This document shows positions 53,559 through 62,714 of a stretch of DNA of 64,000 nt, in pieces. The number at the start of each line of letters is the position of its first letter. Position 1 is the stretch's first letter. The position numbers were made by a program, and so were the translations under genes. A model generated the notes under the pieces. The model was not told the DNA's origin. It saw nothing but the letters and a program-made list of their open reading frames with translations, and made no database searches. Source of the DNA: an uncultured Tateyamaria sp. (GTDB lineage Bacteria > Pseudomonadota > Alphaproteobacteria > Rhodobacterales > Rhodobacteraceae); assembly GCF_947488715.1 (NCBI RefSeq), contig NZ_CANLAG010000001.1:744001-808000 (forward strand), written 5' to 3'.

Positions 53559-55511
53559 ATGAAATGGATTTTACGCCTGATTGGCTTTGTCGTCGTGCTT
53601 GTGCTCGTGGCGGTGGTGTCGGTGTTCTTTTTGCCGGCTGACCGGATCGGGGCGTTGGCGGCGGACCAGTTGCGTAAGGCGACGGGGCGCGACGTGACCA
53701 TCTCGGGCGTGTCGATGACCCTCTGGCCGGTGCTCGGTGTGCGCGCGGACGGGCTTGAGGTTGGAAATGCGGACTGGTCCCGGCAGGGGCCGATGTTGAC
53801 CGCCGAGAACGCGGCCATCGGCGTGGATGCGATGGCGCTCTTGTCCGGTGAGATCAAGATCAAGAACATCGAGGCGACCCGCCCCACCATCCGCTTGGAA
53901 AGCCGTGCGGACGGGCGCGCCAGCTGGGTCTTCACCGATGCCAGCGGGGCCGCCCAGATCGAGACCGAAGTGGCGCCGGACCGCACCCCGCAGGACATCG
54001 TGATCGAGCGGATGCAGATCACCGATGCGACCCTGATCTATGACGCCGAGGGTGCGGATCTTGTGTCTTACACAGGTGTGGATCTGTCGCTGGACTGGCC
54101 TGTGCGGACCGGTCCCGCAGAGATTGCCGCGACCTTGCGCCCTGCGGGCAGCGACGTGGATGTGACGGCGACGATTGGCGGGTTCAACGCCTTTATCACC
54201 GGGGCTGTGCAGCCGGTGGATGCCTCCATCCGGGCGGGGGGCGGCACGCTGACCCTGAACGGTCGCGCCAGCACGGCGGGTGAGGTGGCGGGCAAGCTGT
54301 CGCTTGATCTGCCCAGCACGGACGGGTTCCTGACGGCGCTGGGCCTGCCTGCGCCGGGCCTGCCGGACACGTTGGGACGGTCTGTGGACATGACCACCGA
54401 TCTGACGCTGACGACGGACAGGCGTTTGTCGCTGCGCGATTTGAACGTGGATCTTGGGGGCAATGCGCTGCGTGGGGCGGCAGACATCGGGCTCAATGGG
54501 ACACCGACGGTGAACGCCCAGCTGAACGCGGGCGCGCTCGATTTGCGCAGTCCTACGTCCAGCGGTGCGTCAGGTGGCGGCGGCGGCGAAGCGGCGGCCC
54601 CGGCGGGCAGCGGTTGGCCCCGCGACCCGATCGACGCCAGCGGGTTGTCGGCCTTTAATGGAGAGATCGCACTGACTGCGTCCAGCATAGATCTTGGGCA
54701 GTTCAAACTGGGTCAGACCCGCACGTTGCTGCGCAATGAGCGCAGCCGGATGGTGTTCGAGCTGCGCGAGGTTGCGGCTTACGGCGGCACGGTCACGGGC
54801 GAGTTTGTGATGAACAACCGCTCTGGTCTGTCGGTGGGTGGCAAGATCAACATGGCCGCGCTGGACATGCAGGCGGTGCTGACGGACGCGGCGGGCATTG
54901 ACCGGCTGACCGGCAAGGCGAATGGTGAGATGTCGTTTCTGGGTGTGGGTCAGACGGTCGATGCGATCATGAAGTCGCTGTCCGGCAAAGGCGCGATCCG
55001 CTTTGGGCAGGGCACGATCCTGGGCATTGATCTGGACCGGCTGATGCGGTCGGGCCAGGTCGGGGGCGGGACAACGGTGTTCGACAGCCTGGGCGCCAGC
55101 TGGGACATTGCGGATGGGGTGCTGCGCAATCAGGACCTGTTGTTGAAGCTGAAGAACTACGAGGCGCGGGGCGCGGGGCAGGTTGGGCTGGGGCTTCAGA
55201 CCATCGACTATACCTTTACCCCGGTGGCGTTGCGCGCAAACGAAGGCAACGGGATTGCGATCCCTGTGCGCATTGTTGGTCCCTGGGCCAGCCCGCGGAT
55301 CCGACCGGACCTGGAGGCGGCCATTGACCTGAACCTCGACAAGAAGATCGAAGAGGAAAAGGCCAAGCTGGAAGCTAAAGCCAAAGAGAAGGTCCGAGCG
55401 AAAGTCGCCGAGGAGTTGGGTGTCGCGGACCAAGGACAGAGTCTGGAGGATGCGGCCAAGCAGAAGCTGGAGGATGAGGTCAAGAAAGGGCTGCGCAGCC
55501 TCTTTGACTGA
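53559..55511 (+). CDS. AsmA family protein
   Basis: This 650-residue inner-membrane-anchored protein has an N-terminal membrane segment (FVVVLVLVAVVSVFFL) followed by an AsmA/TamB-like repeated beta region. Sequences such as GRDVTISGVSMTLWPVLG and LGLQTIDYTFTPVALRAN are typical. Near residue 340 there is a Gly/Ala-rich linker (SGASGGGGGEAAAPAG). The C-terminus is a long charged helix (KKIEEEKAKLEAKAKEKVRA). Such proteins support phospholipid transport to the outer membrane. It ends at an 18-bp perfect palindrome. Confidence 0.9.
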   Translation: MKWILRLIGFVVVLVLVAVVSVFFLPADRIGALAADQLRKATGRDVTISGVSMTLWPVLGVRADGLEVGNADWSRQGPMLTAENAAIGVDAMALLSGEIKIKNIEATRPTIRLESRADGRASWVFTDASGAAQIETEVAPDRTPQDIVIERMQITDATLIYDAEGADLVSYTGVDLSLDWPVRTGPAEIAATLRPAGSDVDVTATIGGFNAFITGAVQPVDASIRAGGGTLTLNGRASTAGEVAGKLSLDLPSTDGFLTALGLPAPGLPDTLGRSVDMTTDLTLTTDRRLSLRDLNVDLGGNALRGAADIGLNGTPTVNAQLNAGALDLRSPTSSGASGGGGGEAAAPAGSGWPRDPIDASGLSAFNGEIALTASSIDLGQFKLGQTRTLLRNERSRMVFELREVAAYGGTVTGEFVMNNRSGLSVGGKINMAALDMQAVLTDAAGIDRLTGKANGEMSFLGVGQTVDAIMKSLSGKGAIRFGQGTILGIDLDRLMRSGQVGGGTTVFDSLGASWDIADGVLRNQDLLLKLKNYEARGAGQVGLGLQTIDYTFTPVALRANEGNGIAIPVRIVGPWASPRIRPDLEAAIDLNLDKKIEEEKAKLEAKAKEKVRAKVAEELGVADQGQSLEDAAKQKLEDEVKKGLRSLFD

Positions 55512-55512
55512 T

Positions 55513-55530
55513 CTGTCCCCGCGGGGACAG
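55513..55530. repeat. Perfect 18-bp palindrome after AsmA gene
   Basis: CTGTCCCCGCGGGGACAG is a perfect palindrome directly after the stop codon. It has no loop or T-run, so it is not a good terminator; it may be a protein-binding site or part of an mRNA hairpin. The 205 bp beyond it to the convergent gene shows no clear feature. Confidence 0.55.
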
Positions 55531-55736
55531 GGTGTGCGTTGGGGTCACCCTCTGTTCAGAATTTACAGGGAACCGTTGGGCGTCAGAGGGTTGCGCGCCG
55601 TGCGGTTGGGTTACTGGGCGTTAAGGCCGCGCGTGGCACTCTGTGAGCCGAAGGGGCGCGGACGGTGGGTTTGCCGTCGGGCGGCTCTGTTTGCGCGTTG
55701 CGCAAAGGCGCCCGCCCGCCGACCCGGAGGGCGCGA

Positions 55737-57740
55737 TTATCCGAAACGTCCGTTTTTCATTCCCAGTTCGAGTTTCAGCTGCACCTTGCCTGCGGCTTCG
55801 GCCTTGGTGATCTTGCCGTTCTTGTTCTTGTCCAGCCCCTTGTTCTGGTCATAGGCGCGGGTGCCTTTGGCAAAGAGCACGTGACTGTCCAGTTTGCCCA
55901 CGGCGCTGGGCAGCAGAACGGCCATGTAGACATCGCTGAGGGCGGGCATGGCGCGACGGCCCACCACGCTTTTGAAATGCGCCTCGACAAAGTCGAGTTG
56001 GTCGATGGCAGACATCTGCGCCAGTTTGGCCGTGGTTGTGCCCAGCCCTATGGCGGTTTTGGGCATGAACTGGATCAGCCCTGTGGCCCCGCTGCCTGCG
56101 GCATTCTTGACGTCCGGGGTGAACCGTTCGCCGGTCTCGAAGGCCATCACCGCCATCAGGTGATTTGGGTCGCATTTGAGCCGCGCGGCGATGGCGATCA
56201 CCTTGTCGTTGAAGGCCTGACCGTGTTTGGCGCGGGTGACAGCACCAAAAGCGATTTCCGTTCCGGGGCTGGCTACGGGTGGCACGGCACCGGGAAAGAG
56301 GCTGGCATTGTCGCTGGTCCCCGCCCCGGCGGGCGGACCCGAGGGGCCGGTATGGCCGGGACCGCCACGCACGGCGTCATCGAAATCGAAGATGGGCAGG
56401 GTCAGTCCGAGTTTGGCCGCCGTGCCGGGGCCAACGATGCCGTCATCGCCGCTGGGGCCAAAGCTGCGGGTCTGGAAGTCGGTCACAGCCACGAATGTAC
56501 CCGGCCCGAAGTCGCCATCGACCTTGAGGTGCGCGCCTTGCAGGTTCAGCGCCCTTTGCAGGTCCTCGACCAGCGGGCCGAAGGAGCCAAAGCGCAGCAG
56601 AACCGTTTTGCCCGCGCAGTGGGTGCGGATCATCATCTGGGCCTCTTCGGCACCAAAGAGGACGTATTGGGTTTCCTTTTGGGTGCCGAGGGCGTCGGTG
56701 AAGGGGGCGATGAAATCCTTGTAGGGGCCAAGTTCGGACCCGCGTACACCCTTTCGGAGCGTGCCGGCGACGGTCTGGCATCCGGCGGAGGAGAATTTGG
56801 CGTCCGCCGGGTTGCCGTCCACGCCCATGTGGAAGGCGCAGTGGATGTTGTCGCCTGCGATGCGGCCAACCTCCCACCGGTCGTTGAGGTCAAAGTCGGT
56901 GTCATCCCCGGTGCGCTGGATGGTGATTGCGCATTCCTGGCGCAGCGCCCAGTGGCCATTTGGTCCTTCGCTGCGTTTGTGCCAACCGCCGACATAGCGG
57001 CTGTAACGACCGCGGCCCATCTGGTTGACGCCGACACCGTTGTTGGCGCGTTTCGAGGCGACCACAGCACCGTAGGGCACGGTTGAGCCGGGGAACAGGG
57101 CGAGGCCCTTGCCGGGGTGCCAATGGCCCAACGTGCATTTCATCACCTGGTAGTCCACAGGGGTCAGCACGATCTCGTGCCCTGCGGCGAGGGCTGTGCC
57201 GGAGAAATCGACCGGGCGGCAGCCGCGCAGGCCAAACACCGTGATGCGGCTGTCGTCGATGGGAAAGAGCGAGCGGCGCCAGAGGCCGATCAGGTGTGCG
57301 TCGGTGAGAACCAGCTGGCCCGTGTGCGCGGGTGGCGGTGTGGGGGTGCCGGGTGTTGGGGCAGGTGCGGCGGGCGTCGGTGCGGCCACCACAGGGGCGT
57401 CGCGGGTTGTTACGGCGACCGGTGGGGCGGTCACGTCCTCTTCGGCGGTTTGGGCGAATATGTCCTGGATTTGCTGTTTGATGCGCGAGAGGGGGCCGCC
57501 AGTCAGGTCATCAAGGTTGGCCTGATGCCCGTCGATGCGGGCGCGGATCTTGGTCACTTCGGTGGCCAGTTGCGCGAGACCGATCAAGGCGGCGTCGATG
57601 CGCAGTTCATCGATGTCCTTGGCGATGGCCTCGAGGCGCTGCATTTCGGCGGTGTTGCCTGCGGCCTTGGCGGCGGCCCATGGCGCTTCGAGCGCGCGGC
57701 GCATGGTCAGCAGCTGTTGTTTCATCTGGTCCAGGTCCAT
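55737..57740 (-). CDS. Multidomain peptidoglycan-active protein
   Basis: This 667-residue protein has no visible signal peptide. Its layout is a helical N-terminus (1-100), a Pro/Ala/Thr linker (103-140), a central domain, a peptidoglycan-binding repeat, a lytic-transglycosylase-like domain and a tail. The central domain ends with H304-M-G and S318-A-G-C321, reminiscent of the His/Cys active site of YkuD-type L,D-transpeptidases. The peptidoglycan-binding domain is at about 383-447 (LVEDLQRALN ... DGDFGPGTFVAV). The transglycosylase-like domain is at about 500-625, with a candidate catalytic Glu535 in MAFETGERF and GATGLIQFMP. The tail has an EF-hand-like loop DKNKNGKITKAE (637-648). Its partner upstream is a lipoprotein. 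It is probably a cell-wall hydrolase or modifier; how it is exported is unclear. Confidence 0.75.
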   Translation of the reverse strand: MDLDQMKQQLLTMRRALEAPWAAAKAAGNTAEMQRLEAIAKDIDELRIDAALIGLAQLATEVTKIRARIDGHQANLDDLTGGPLSRIKQQIQDIFAQTAEEDVTAPPVAVTTRDAPVVAAPTPAAPAPTPGTPTPPPAHTGQLVLTDAHLIGLWRRSLFPIDDSRITVFGLRGCRPVDFSGTALAAGHEIVLTPVDYQVMKCTLGHWHPGKGLALFPGSTVPYGAVVASKRANNGVGVNQMGRGRYSRYVGGWHKRSEGPNGHWALRQECAITIQRTGDDTDFDLNDRWEVGRIAGDNIHCAFHMGVDGNPADAKFSSAGCQTVAGTLRKGVRGSELGPYKDFIAPFTDALGTQKETQYVLFGAEEAQMMIRTHCAGKTVLLRFGSFGPLVEDLQRALNLQGAHLKVDGDFGPGTFVAVTDFQTRSFGPSGDDGIVGPGTAAKLGLTLPIFDFDDAVRGGPGHTGPSGPPAGAGTSDNASLFPGAVPPVASPGTEIAFGAVTRAKHGQAFNDKVIAIAARLKCDPNHLMAVMAFETGERFTPDVKNAAGSGATGLIQFMPKTAIGLGTTTAKLAQMSAIDQLDFVEAHFKSVVGRRAMPALSDVYMAVLLPSAVGKLDSHVLFAKGTRAYDQNKGLDKNKNGKITKAEAAGKVQLKLELGMKNGRFG

Positions 57741-57768
57741 GACGTTCCTTTCGCGCAGGTGGGTTGGG

Positions 57769-58611
57769 TCAGTTGCGGGCGGCCTTGAGCGCGCCTGCGA
57801 GAATTTCCAGCTCGACGGAGGCGTCGATGAGAGAGGTCAGGTCAGGATTGCCGGCCTGGGTTGCGACGGCCACGACGGCCTGGTCCAGGGCCAGTGCGGA
57901 TTGGTCGAGCAGGATCACCCAACCGGCCATGAGGGTGCGGAATTCCTGCAGGCGGGTGAGGTTGTCGCCGCTGACGCCGTCGGTGCCGCCGAGCCCGCCC
58001 ACGGTGGTGCGGGACAGCTGGACGACGTCGAACATTTCGGGCGTGCCCGCGCGCAGGGTTGTCAGGAGCGATTTCATGTCGGGGTGCGCGGCCACGAGTT
58101 GCTGGCGAAAGTCGATGCGGTTCTGGGCGCGTTCGAGGACTTCGAGCACGGTGATCGCCTTGGCGATGCCGCCAGAGAGGGTGCTGACAAAGTTCACGTC
58201 CACGCCGGTGGCGCCACCGAGGCTGGTGAGGGCCGATTTGAGCGTGGTGTTGGCAGAGCTGAGTTCACCGCGGACGGCGGCGGCGGCTTCGCCTGTGGCA
58301 AGGCCGGACAGCGCGTCGTTGTAGTCCTTGAGGGCGGTCAGGCTGGCGCGGATGGCGCCGGTGAGGGGAGGATCGCCGACACGGACGTAGTATTTCGCCT
58401 CGTCGGGGTCGAAGGCGCGGATGCCCGGTTTGCGGCTGAACTGTTGGTCGACGAGGGTGCGTTCGGCGCGTCCGACCTCGTCCAGGACCTTTTGCCCCTC
58501 GACATATTGGAGTTCAAAGGCCTGCCTGTAGGTGGCAAACTCTGCGGCCCCGAAGGCGCAGGCGCTGAGCACGCTCAGTGCGAGGAAAAGCGGAGCCAGA
58601 AATTGTCGCAT
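57769..58611 (-). CDS. Putative lipoprotein preceding the peptidoglycan-active gene
   Basis: This 280-residue lipoprotein has a signal MRQFLAPLFLALSVLSAC (lipobox LSAC, lipidated Cys18). The mature part is almost entirely alpha-helical, with heptad-like Leu/Ala patterns and no known motif. It starts upstream of and ends 28 bp before the multidomain gene, so the two probably form an operon. A role as outer-membrane tether, regulator or inhibitor of the hydrolase is inference from the pairing. Confidence 0.65.
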   Translation of the reverse strand: MRQFLAPLFLALSVLSACAFGAAEFATYRQAFELQYVEGQKVLDEVGRAERTLVDQQFSRKPGIRAFDPDEAKYYVRVGDPPLTGAIRASLTALKDYNDALSGLATGEAAAAVRGELSSANTTLKSALTSLGGATGVDVNFVSTLSGGIAKAITVLEVLERAQNRIDFRQQLVAAHPDMKSLLTTLRAGTPEMFDVVQLSRTTVGGLGGTDGVSGDNLTRLQEFRTLMAGWVILLDQSALALDQAVVAVATQAGNPDLTSLIDASVELEILAGALKAARN

Positions 58612-58705
58612 GTCAAAAACCGTCGAGCAATATTTGTGCGCAAAAGGCGCTGAATTGCTTTCAATCGTACGTTGTTAACAGTTCAAAAACAAGCGGGACG
58701 GGAAT

Positions 58706-60190
58706 TTAGAGCTCTTGGTCGTAGGCGCCGACGTCTGGTTCGGTGCGGATAACTGTGTCGAGGGCGGCAAAGATCGCGCGCATTTCGGCATCGGAATTCG
58801 GGCTTTCGCAGACCACGACGAGGTTGGGTGTGTTGGACGAGGCGCGCACGAGACCCCATGCGCCGCCCTCGAGGTGGATGCGCGCGCCGTTGACTGTGGT
58901 GATGTGGGTGATCGCGCGTCCGGCGAGGTCGGGCAGGGCCTGCAGTTTGGTGACGATGCGGGCCAGCACGTCGTATTTGTCGGCATCCCCACAGAAGGGG
59001 GCCATGGTGGGTGTCGCGTAGGTCTTGGGCAGGCTGTCGTGCAGGGCGGACATGGTCTGGGTGAGGGACTGGTCCAGCAGTTTGCACAGTTCGACCGCGA
59101 CGCGCAGGCCGCAATCATAGCCGCGCCCGATGGGGGTGTTGAGGTAGTAGTGGCCGGATTTCTCGAACCCGGCGAGGGCGCCCAGATCGCGGACCCGGCG
59201 TTTCATGTGGCTGTGGCCGGTTTTCCAGTAATCGGCCTGTGCGCCGTGCGCCAACAGCACGGGGTCAGAGGCAAAGAGGCCGGTGGATTTCACATCGGCC
59301 ACAAAGGTGGCTCCGGGGTGTTTTGTGACCCAGTGGCGCGCGAGCAAGACGCCGACCTTGTCGGAAAAAATCTCGTGCCCGCGATCATCCACGACGCCAC
59401 AGCGGTCGCCATCCCCGTCAAACCCCACCGCAAAGTCCGCGCCGCTGGTGCGGACGGCGTCGGCCATGTCGTGCAGCATCTCCATCGCTTCGGGGTTGGG
59501 GTTGTAGTTGGGAAAGCCGTAGTCGAGGTCGGTGTGGCGGTGGACCACTTCGGCCCCGATCCGTTCCAGCAAGGCGGGGGCAAAGGCACCTGCGGTCCCG
59601 TTTCCGGTGGCGCAGACCACCTTGAGCGGGCGCGACAGGCGAAAGTCACCGGCGAGATCGTCCAGATAGGCCTCAGCCACGCCGTCCACGAATTCATAGC
59701 GCCCGCGCGGCCGCGCCTCGCCGCGACCGGACAGCACGATGTCGCGCAGCTCGCTCATCTCGGTGGGGCCGTGGGTCAGGGGGCGGTCAAAGCCTATCTT
59801 GACCCCGGTCCAGCCGTTTGGATTGTGCGAGGCCGTCACCATCGCGACGGCGGGTGCGTCGAGGTGAAACTGGCTGAAATAGGCCATGGGTGACAGGGCG
59901 GGGCCAATATCACGCACGTGGATGCCCGCCTGCATCAACCCCAGCATCAGCGCGTTTTTCACCGACAGGGAATAGTCGCGGTAGTCGTTGCCCACAGCGA
60001 TCACGGGTTTGATCCCGCGCCGGTGCATCTGGGTGCCAAGACCCAGACCCAGCGCCGTCACGCCGGGCAGGTTGATCTGTTCTGGATATTGCCAGCGGCA
60101 GTCATATTCACGAAAGCCCGACGGCGCGATCATGGGGTCGCGCAGGAACGCCCACGTGTTTGGTGTCACTGTGGGATCGGGGCGCGTCAT
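58706..60190 (-). CDS. Phosphomannomutase/phosphoglucomutase
   Basis: This 494-residue alpha-D-phosphohexomutase interconverts hexose-1- and -6-phosphates for sugar nucleotide supply. The phosphoserine loop is TASHNPNG (Ser121). The Mg2+ loop is DGDGDRCG (Asp258, Asp260, Asp262), and EKSGHYYLN and the C-terminal phosphate-binding region follow. It resembles the ManB/AlgC type. The next gene in the direction of transcription is far away, but kdsA lies 0 bp upstream, so the mutase is probably co-transcribed with the capsule-type genes. Confidence 0.9.
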   Translation of the reverse strand: MTRPDPTVTPNTWAFLRDPMIAPSGFREYDCRWQYPEQINLPGVTALGLGLGTQMHRRGIKPVIAVGNDYRDYSLSVKNALMLGLMQAGIHVRDIGPALSPMAYFSQFHLDAPAVAMVTASHNPNGWTGVKIGFDRPLTHGPTEMSELRDIVLSGRGEARPRGRYEFVDGVAEAYLDDLAGDFRLSRPLKVVCATGNGTAGAFAPALLERIGAEVVHRHTDLDYGFPNYNPNPEAMEMLHDMADAVRTSGADFAVGFDGDGDRCGVVDDRGHEIFSDKVGVLLARHWVTKHPGATFVADVKSTGLFASDPVLLAHGAQADYWKTGHSHMKRRVRDLGALAGFEKSGHYYLNTPIGRGYDCGLRVAVELCKLLDQSLTQTMSALHDSLPKTYATPTMAPFCGDADKYDVLARIVTKLQALPDLAGRAITHITTVNGARIHLEGGAWGLVRASSNTPNLVVVCESPNSDAEMRAIFAALDTVIRTEPDVGAYDQEL

Positions 60191-61024
60191 TCAGAGGCGG
60201 ATCGGGTTGGCCTTGGCCAGCGCGTCGAGCTGCATCAACATCGTCACCAGCGCAGGCATCTGATCGAGATAGATCATGTTGGGGCCATCGCAGGGCGCGG
60301 TATCGGGATCCTGATGGGTTTCCATAAAGATCGCGGCCACGCCAATCGCGGCAGCCGCGCGTGCCATCACAGGCGCCAGTTCACGTTGCCCCCCCGACGA
60401 TCCACCCAGGCCACCGGGCTGTTGCACCGAGTGGGTGGCATCCATCACCACCGGATAGCCCGTCTGCGCCATCTGGGGCAGGGACCGCATGTCGGTCACC
60501 AGCGTGTTGTAGCCAAAGGACGCGCCGCGTTCGGTCAGCATGATTTTGTCATTGCCGGTGCTGGCAATTTTCGCGGCGACATTTTCCATGTCCCAGGGGG
60601 CGAGAAACTGCCCCTTTTTCACGTTGATAACCGCGCCGGAATTGCCCGCAGCCAGCAGCAGGTCAGTCTGGCGGCACAGGTAGGCAGGGATTTGCAGCAC
60701 ATCCACCGCTTCGGCGGCGGGGGCGCATTGGCTTTCCTTGTGGACATCGGTCAGCACGGGCACGCCGATCTTGCTGCGCAGGTCGGACAGAACGGCCAGC
60801 CCCTTGTCCATGCCCAGCCCGCGTGAGGCGTCGGCAGAGGTGCGGTTGGCCTTGTCAAAGGACGATTTGAAAATGTACTGCGCGCCGGCGGCATCGCAGG
60901 CTTCTTTCATCACGCCGGCGACCATCTGGGCGTGATCGGCGGATTCCAGTTGGCACGGGCCTGCGATGATGGTCAGCGGGCGGTCATTGCCAACGGTCAG
61001 GTCGGCGACGGCGACATGTTTCAT
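60191..61024 (-). CDS. kdsA: 3-deoxy-8-phosphooctulonate synthase
   Basis: KdsA condenses phosphoenolpyruvate with arabinose-5-phosphate to Kdo-8-phosphate for lipopolysaccharide or capsule. At 277 residues it fits the family. Motifs are IIAGPCQLES (PEP-binding), KSSFDKANRTS, GASFGYN and DATHSVQQPGG. Metal-dependent and metal-free forms exist; I cannot assign one with certainty. It starts 1 bp after the KpsE-like gene and abuts the mutase gene, in a capsule-like operon. Confidence 0.93.
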   Translation of the reverse strand: MKHVAVADLTVGNDRPLTIIAGPCQLESADHAQMVAGVMKEACDAAGAQYIFKSSFDKANRTSADASRGLGMDKGLAVLSDLRSKIGVPVLTDVHKESQCAPAAEAVDVLQIPAYLCRQTDLLLAAGNSGAVINVKKGQFLAPWDMENVAAKIASTGNDKIMLTERGASFGYNTLVTDMRSLPQMAQTGYPVVMDATHSVQQPGGLGGSSGGQRELAPVMARAAAAIGVAAIFMETHQDPDTAPCDGPNMIYLDQMPALVTMLMQLDALAKANPIRL

Positions 61025-61025
61025 T

Positions 61026-62714
61026 CTAGTTGGTTACCTGTTCTCTGAGGATCGACGCGGTGAGCGAGATCATCAGGTAGATGCCTGCAAAGACGAGGAA
61101 AGCCAAGATCGTGTTCTCGAATGCGCGGGGATAGGACGGTTCCTCGCTTTCGATGGGTTCGACGGCGACGGTCAGGTAGCGCACCTGGCGCGATGCCTCG
61201 ACGCGGGCCTGTTCCATCTGTTGCAGGGCCGATTGCATCATCATGTCGCGCGCCGCCAGGTCGGCCTGGGCGATCTGGATGTTGGCGGCCAGTTCCGCGA
61301 GCGAATTTTCGCCCTGCGACACGTCGGTCATCTTGTTGTTGAGCGTTGCCAGTTCGGCCTGAAGGATTTCGAGCGTGCCACGGGCACCATCGACGCGCGA
61401 CTGGTTGGGGCGCGAGTTGTTCAGCAGGCTGTTCAGTTCGATCCGCTTTTCGATGATCTGGGTTTCGAGTTGCCCGATCTGGGTGCGCAGGGATGCGATC
61501 ACGCCTTCGGGGTCGAGGGTGGAGCCCTGGATCTGGAGGCGGACAAGGTTTTCCTGCGCGGCGCGCCGTTCGGCTTCGGCCCGTTCAAACCCTTCGCGGG
61601 CGTCGCGCATCTGGTCGTCGCGTTTCTGGGCGGAGAGGTTGTTGACCCGCTGTTCGGCGTAGTCGATCAGCTGGCGCGAAAACTCTGCCGATACGGTTGG
61701 GTCGGCGGCGGCGACTTCCATGCGGATCATGCCCTCGGTGGGGTCATAGCCGATCTTGATGTTCTTTTTGTAGGCTTTGTAGGCCTCTTCGTTGGTGGGG
61801 TCCGTCGACAAGCGCTGGATCGGGTCGATCCACCCTTGGGTAAAGTGCGACTTGAAGCCGACATCGCGGTCCAGCCGCAGCATCGCGTCCTTGGATTGCA
61901 GGAAGCCCTGCACCGCGATGCTGTCGGAGTTGGTGGCAAATTGCGTGGGCAGGAGGCCGCCAAGGGGGCCCGCGCCGCCCGACCCCTCGTTCTGGATGAT
62001 GAGGAATTCGGATTTGGTGGCGTACATCGGCGTGGCGATGGCGTAGAAATAGTAGCCCGCGAGGAAGGTCGGCAGCATGACGAAGAACGCCAGGCGGACC
62101 AGCAGGAGGCCGGTTTTCTTGCGGCGGCGGCGGCCGATGTCGCGCTGGATGTTCTGGATCTCGGCGGCGCGGCGTTCGGCGGGGCTGACCTCGGTTGAGG
62201 GGAGCTGTTGTTTCTTGACCGGGACGGTCTGGGGCAGTTGCACCTTGCCCTGCTGCGCGCCCGCGCCACCCGTGGTGGCAGGCAGGCTGGCGAAGGCGTC
62301 GGGTGCGCCGCCCTCGTGGGGTTCGGCACCCGCCTGTGGCACGACAAGTTCGAGCATGTTCGAGCGCTGGAACGGGTCGATGCCCTTGTCACGCAGCAGG
62401 CGCACCGCGTCAAAGTCAGAGGTGGCGGGCAGGTCGTGTTTCTGCGCCACGCGGCGGGCCATGCGCAGCTGGCGGCCTGTCAGGCCCTCCTGGCGTATGG
62501 CATCGATGGTGTTCTCGCCTGCGACCTGTCCGGCCGAGGCGACCTCGCCCGTTTGCGGCGCGGGGGCTGCGGGTGGTTGCGGGGCTGCGGCACGGGGCTG
62601 TTGCTGCGGTGGTGGCGCGGCCTGCGGGTTTTCGGGCTGGGCGGCGGCTGCGCTGCCCAGGCTTGGTGCTGACCGCTTGATGCGGAATTTTCTAGCTTTG
62701 GGTTTCGTAGTCAT
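61026..62714 (-). CDS. KpsE-like capsule polysaccharide export protein
   Basis: This 562-residue polysaccharide co-polymerase/export protein has an unusually long cytoplasmic N-terminus. This includes a Pro/Gln/Ala-rich stretch (about 20-60) and a basic helical patch (RQLRMARRVAQKHDLPA). Membrane segment 1 is at about 202-224, a long periplasmic coiled coil follows, and membrane segment 2 is near 533-552. The Wzz/KpsE arrangement supports a role with KpsT/KpsM. The start at 62714 overlaps the KpsT-like gene by 23 bp; an upstream extension has no ribosome site. Confidence 0.85.
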   Translation of the reverse strand: MTTKPKARKFRIKRSAPSLGSAAAAQPENPQAAPPPQQQPRAAAPQPPAAPAPQTGEVASAGQVAGENTIDAIRQEGLTGRQLRMARRVAQKHDLPATSDFDAVRLLRDKGIDPFQRSNMLELVVPQAGAEPHEGGAPDAFASLPATTGGAGAQQGKVQLPQTVPVKKQQLPSTEVSPAERRAAEIQNIQRDIGRRRRKKTGLLLVRLAFFVMLPTFLAGYYFYAIATPMYATKSEFLIIQNEGSGGAGPLGGLLPTQFATNSDSIAVQGFLQSKDAMLRLDRDVGFKSHFTQGWIDPIQRLSTDPTNEEAYKAYKKNIKIGYDPTEGMIRMEVAAADPTVSAEFSRQLIDYAEQRVNNLSAQKRDDQMRDAREGFERAEAERRAAQENLVRLQIQGSTLDPEGVIASLRTQIGQLETQIIEKRIELNSLLNNSRPNQSRVDGARGTLEILQAELATLNNKMTDVSQGENSLAELAANIQIAQADLAARDMMMQSALQQMEQARVEASRQVRYLTVAVEPIESEEPSYPRAFENTILAFLVFAGIYLMISLTASILREQVTN

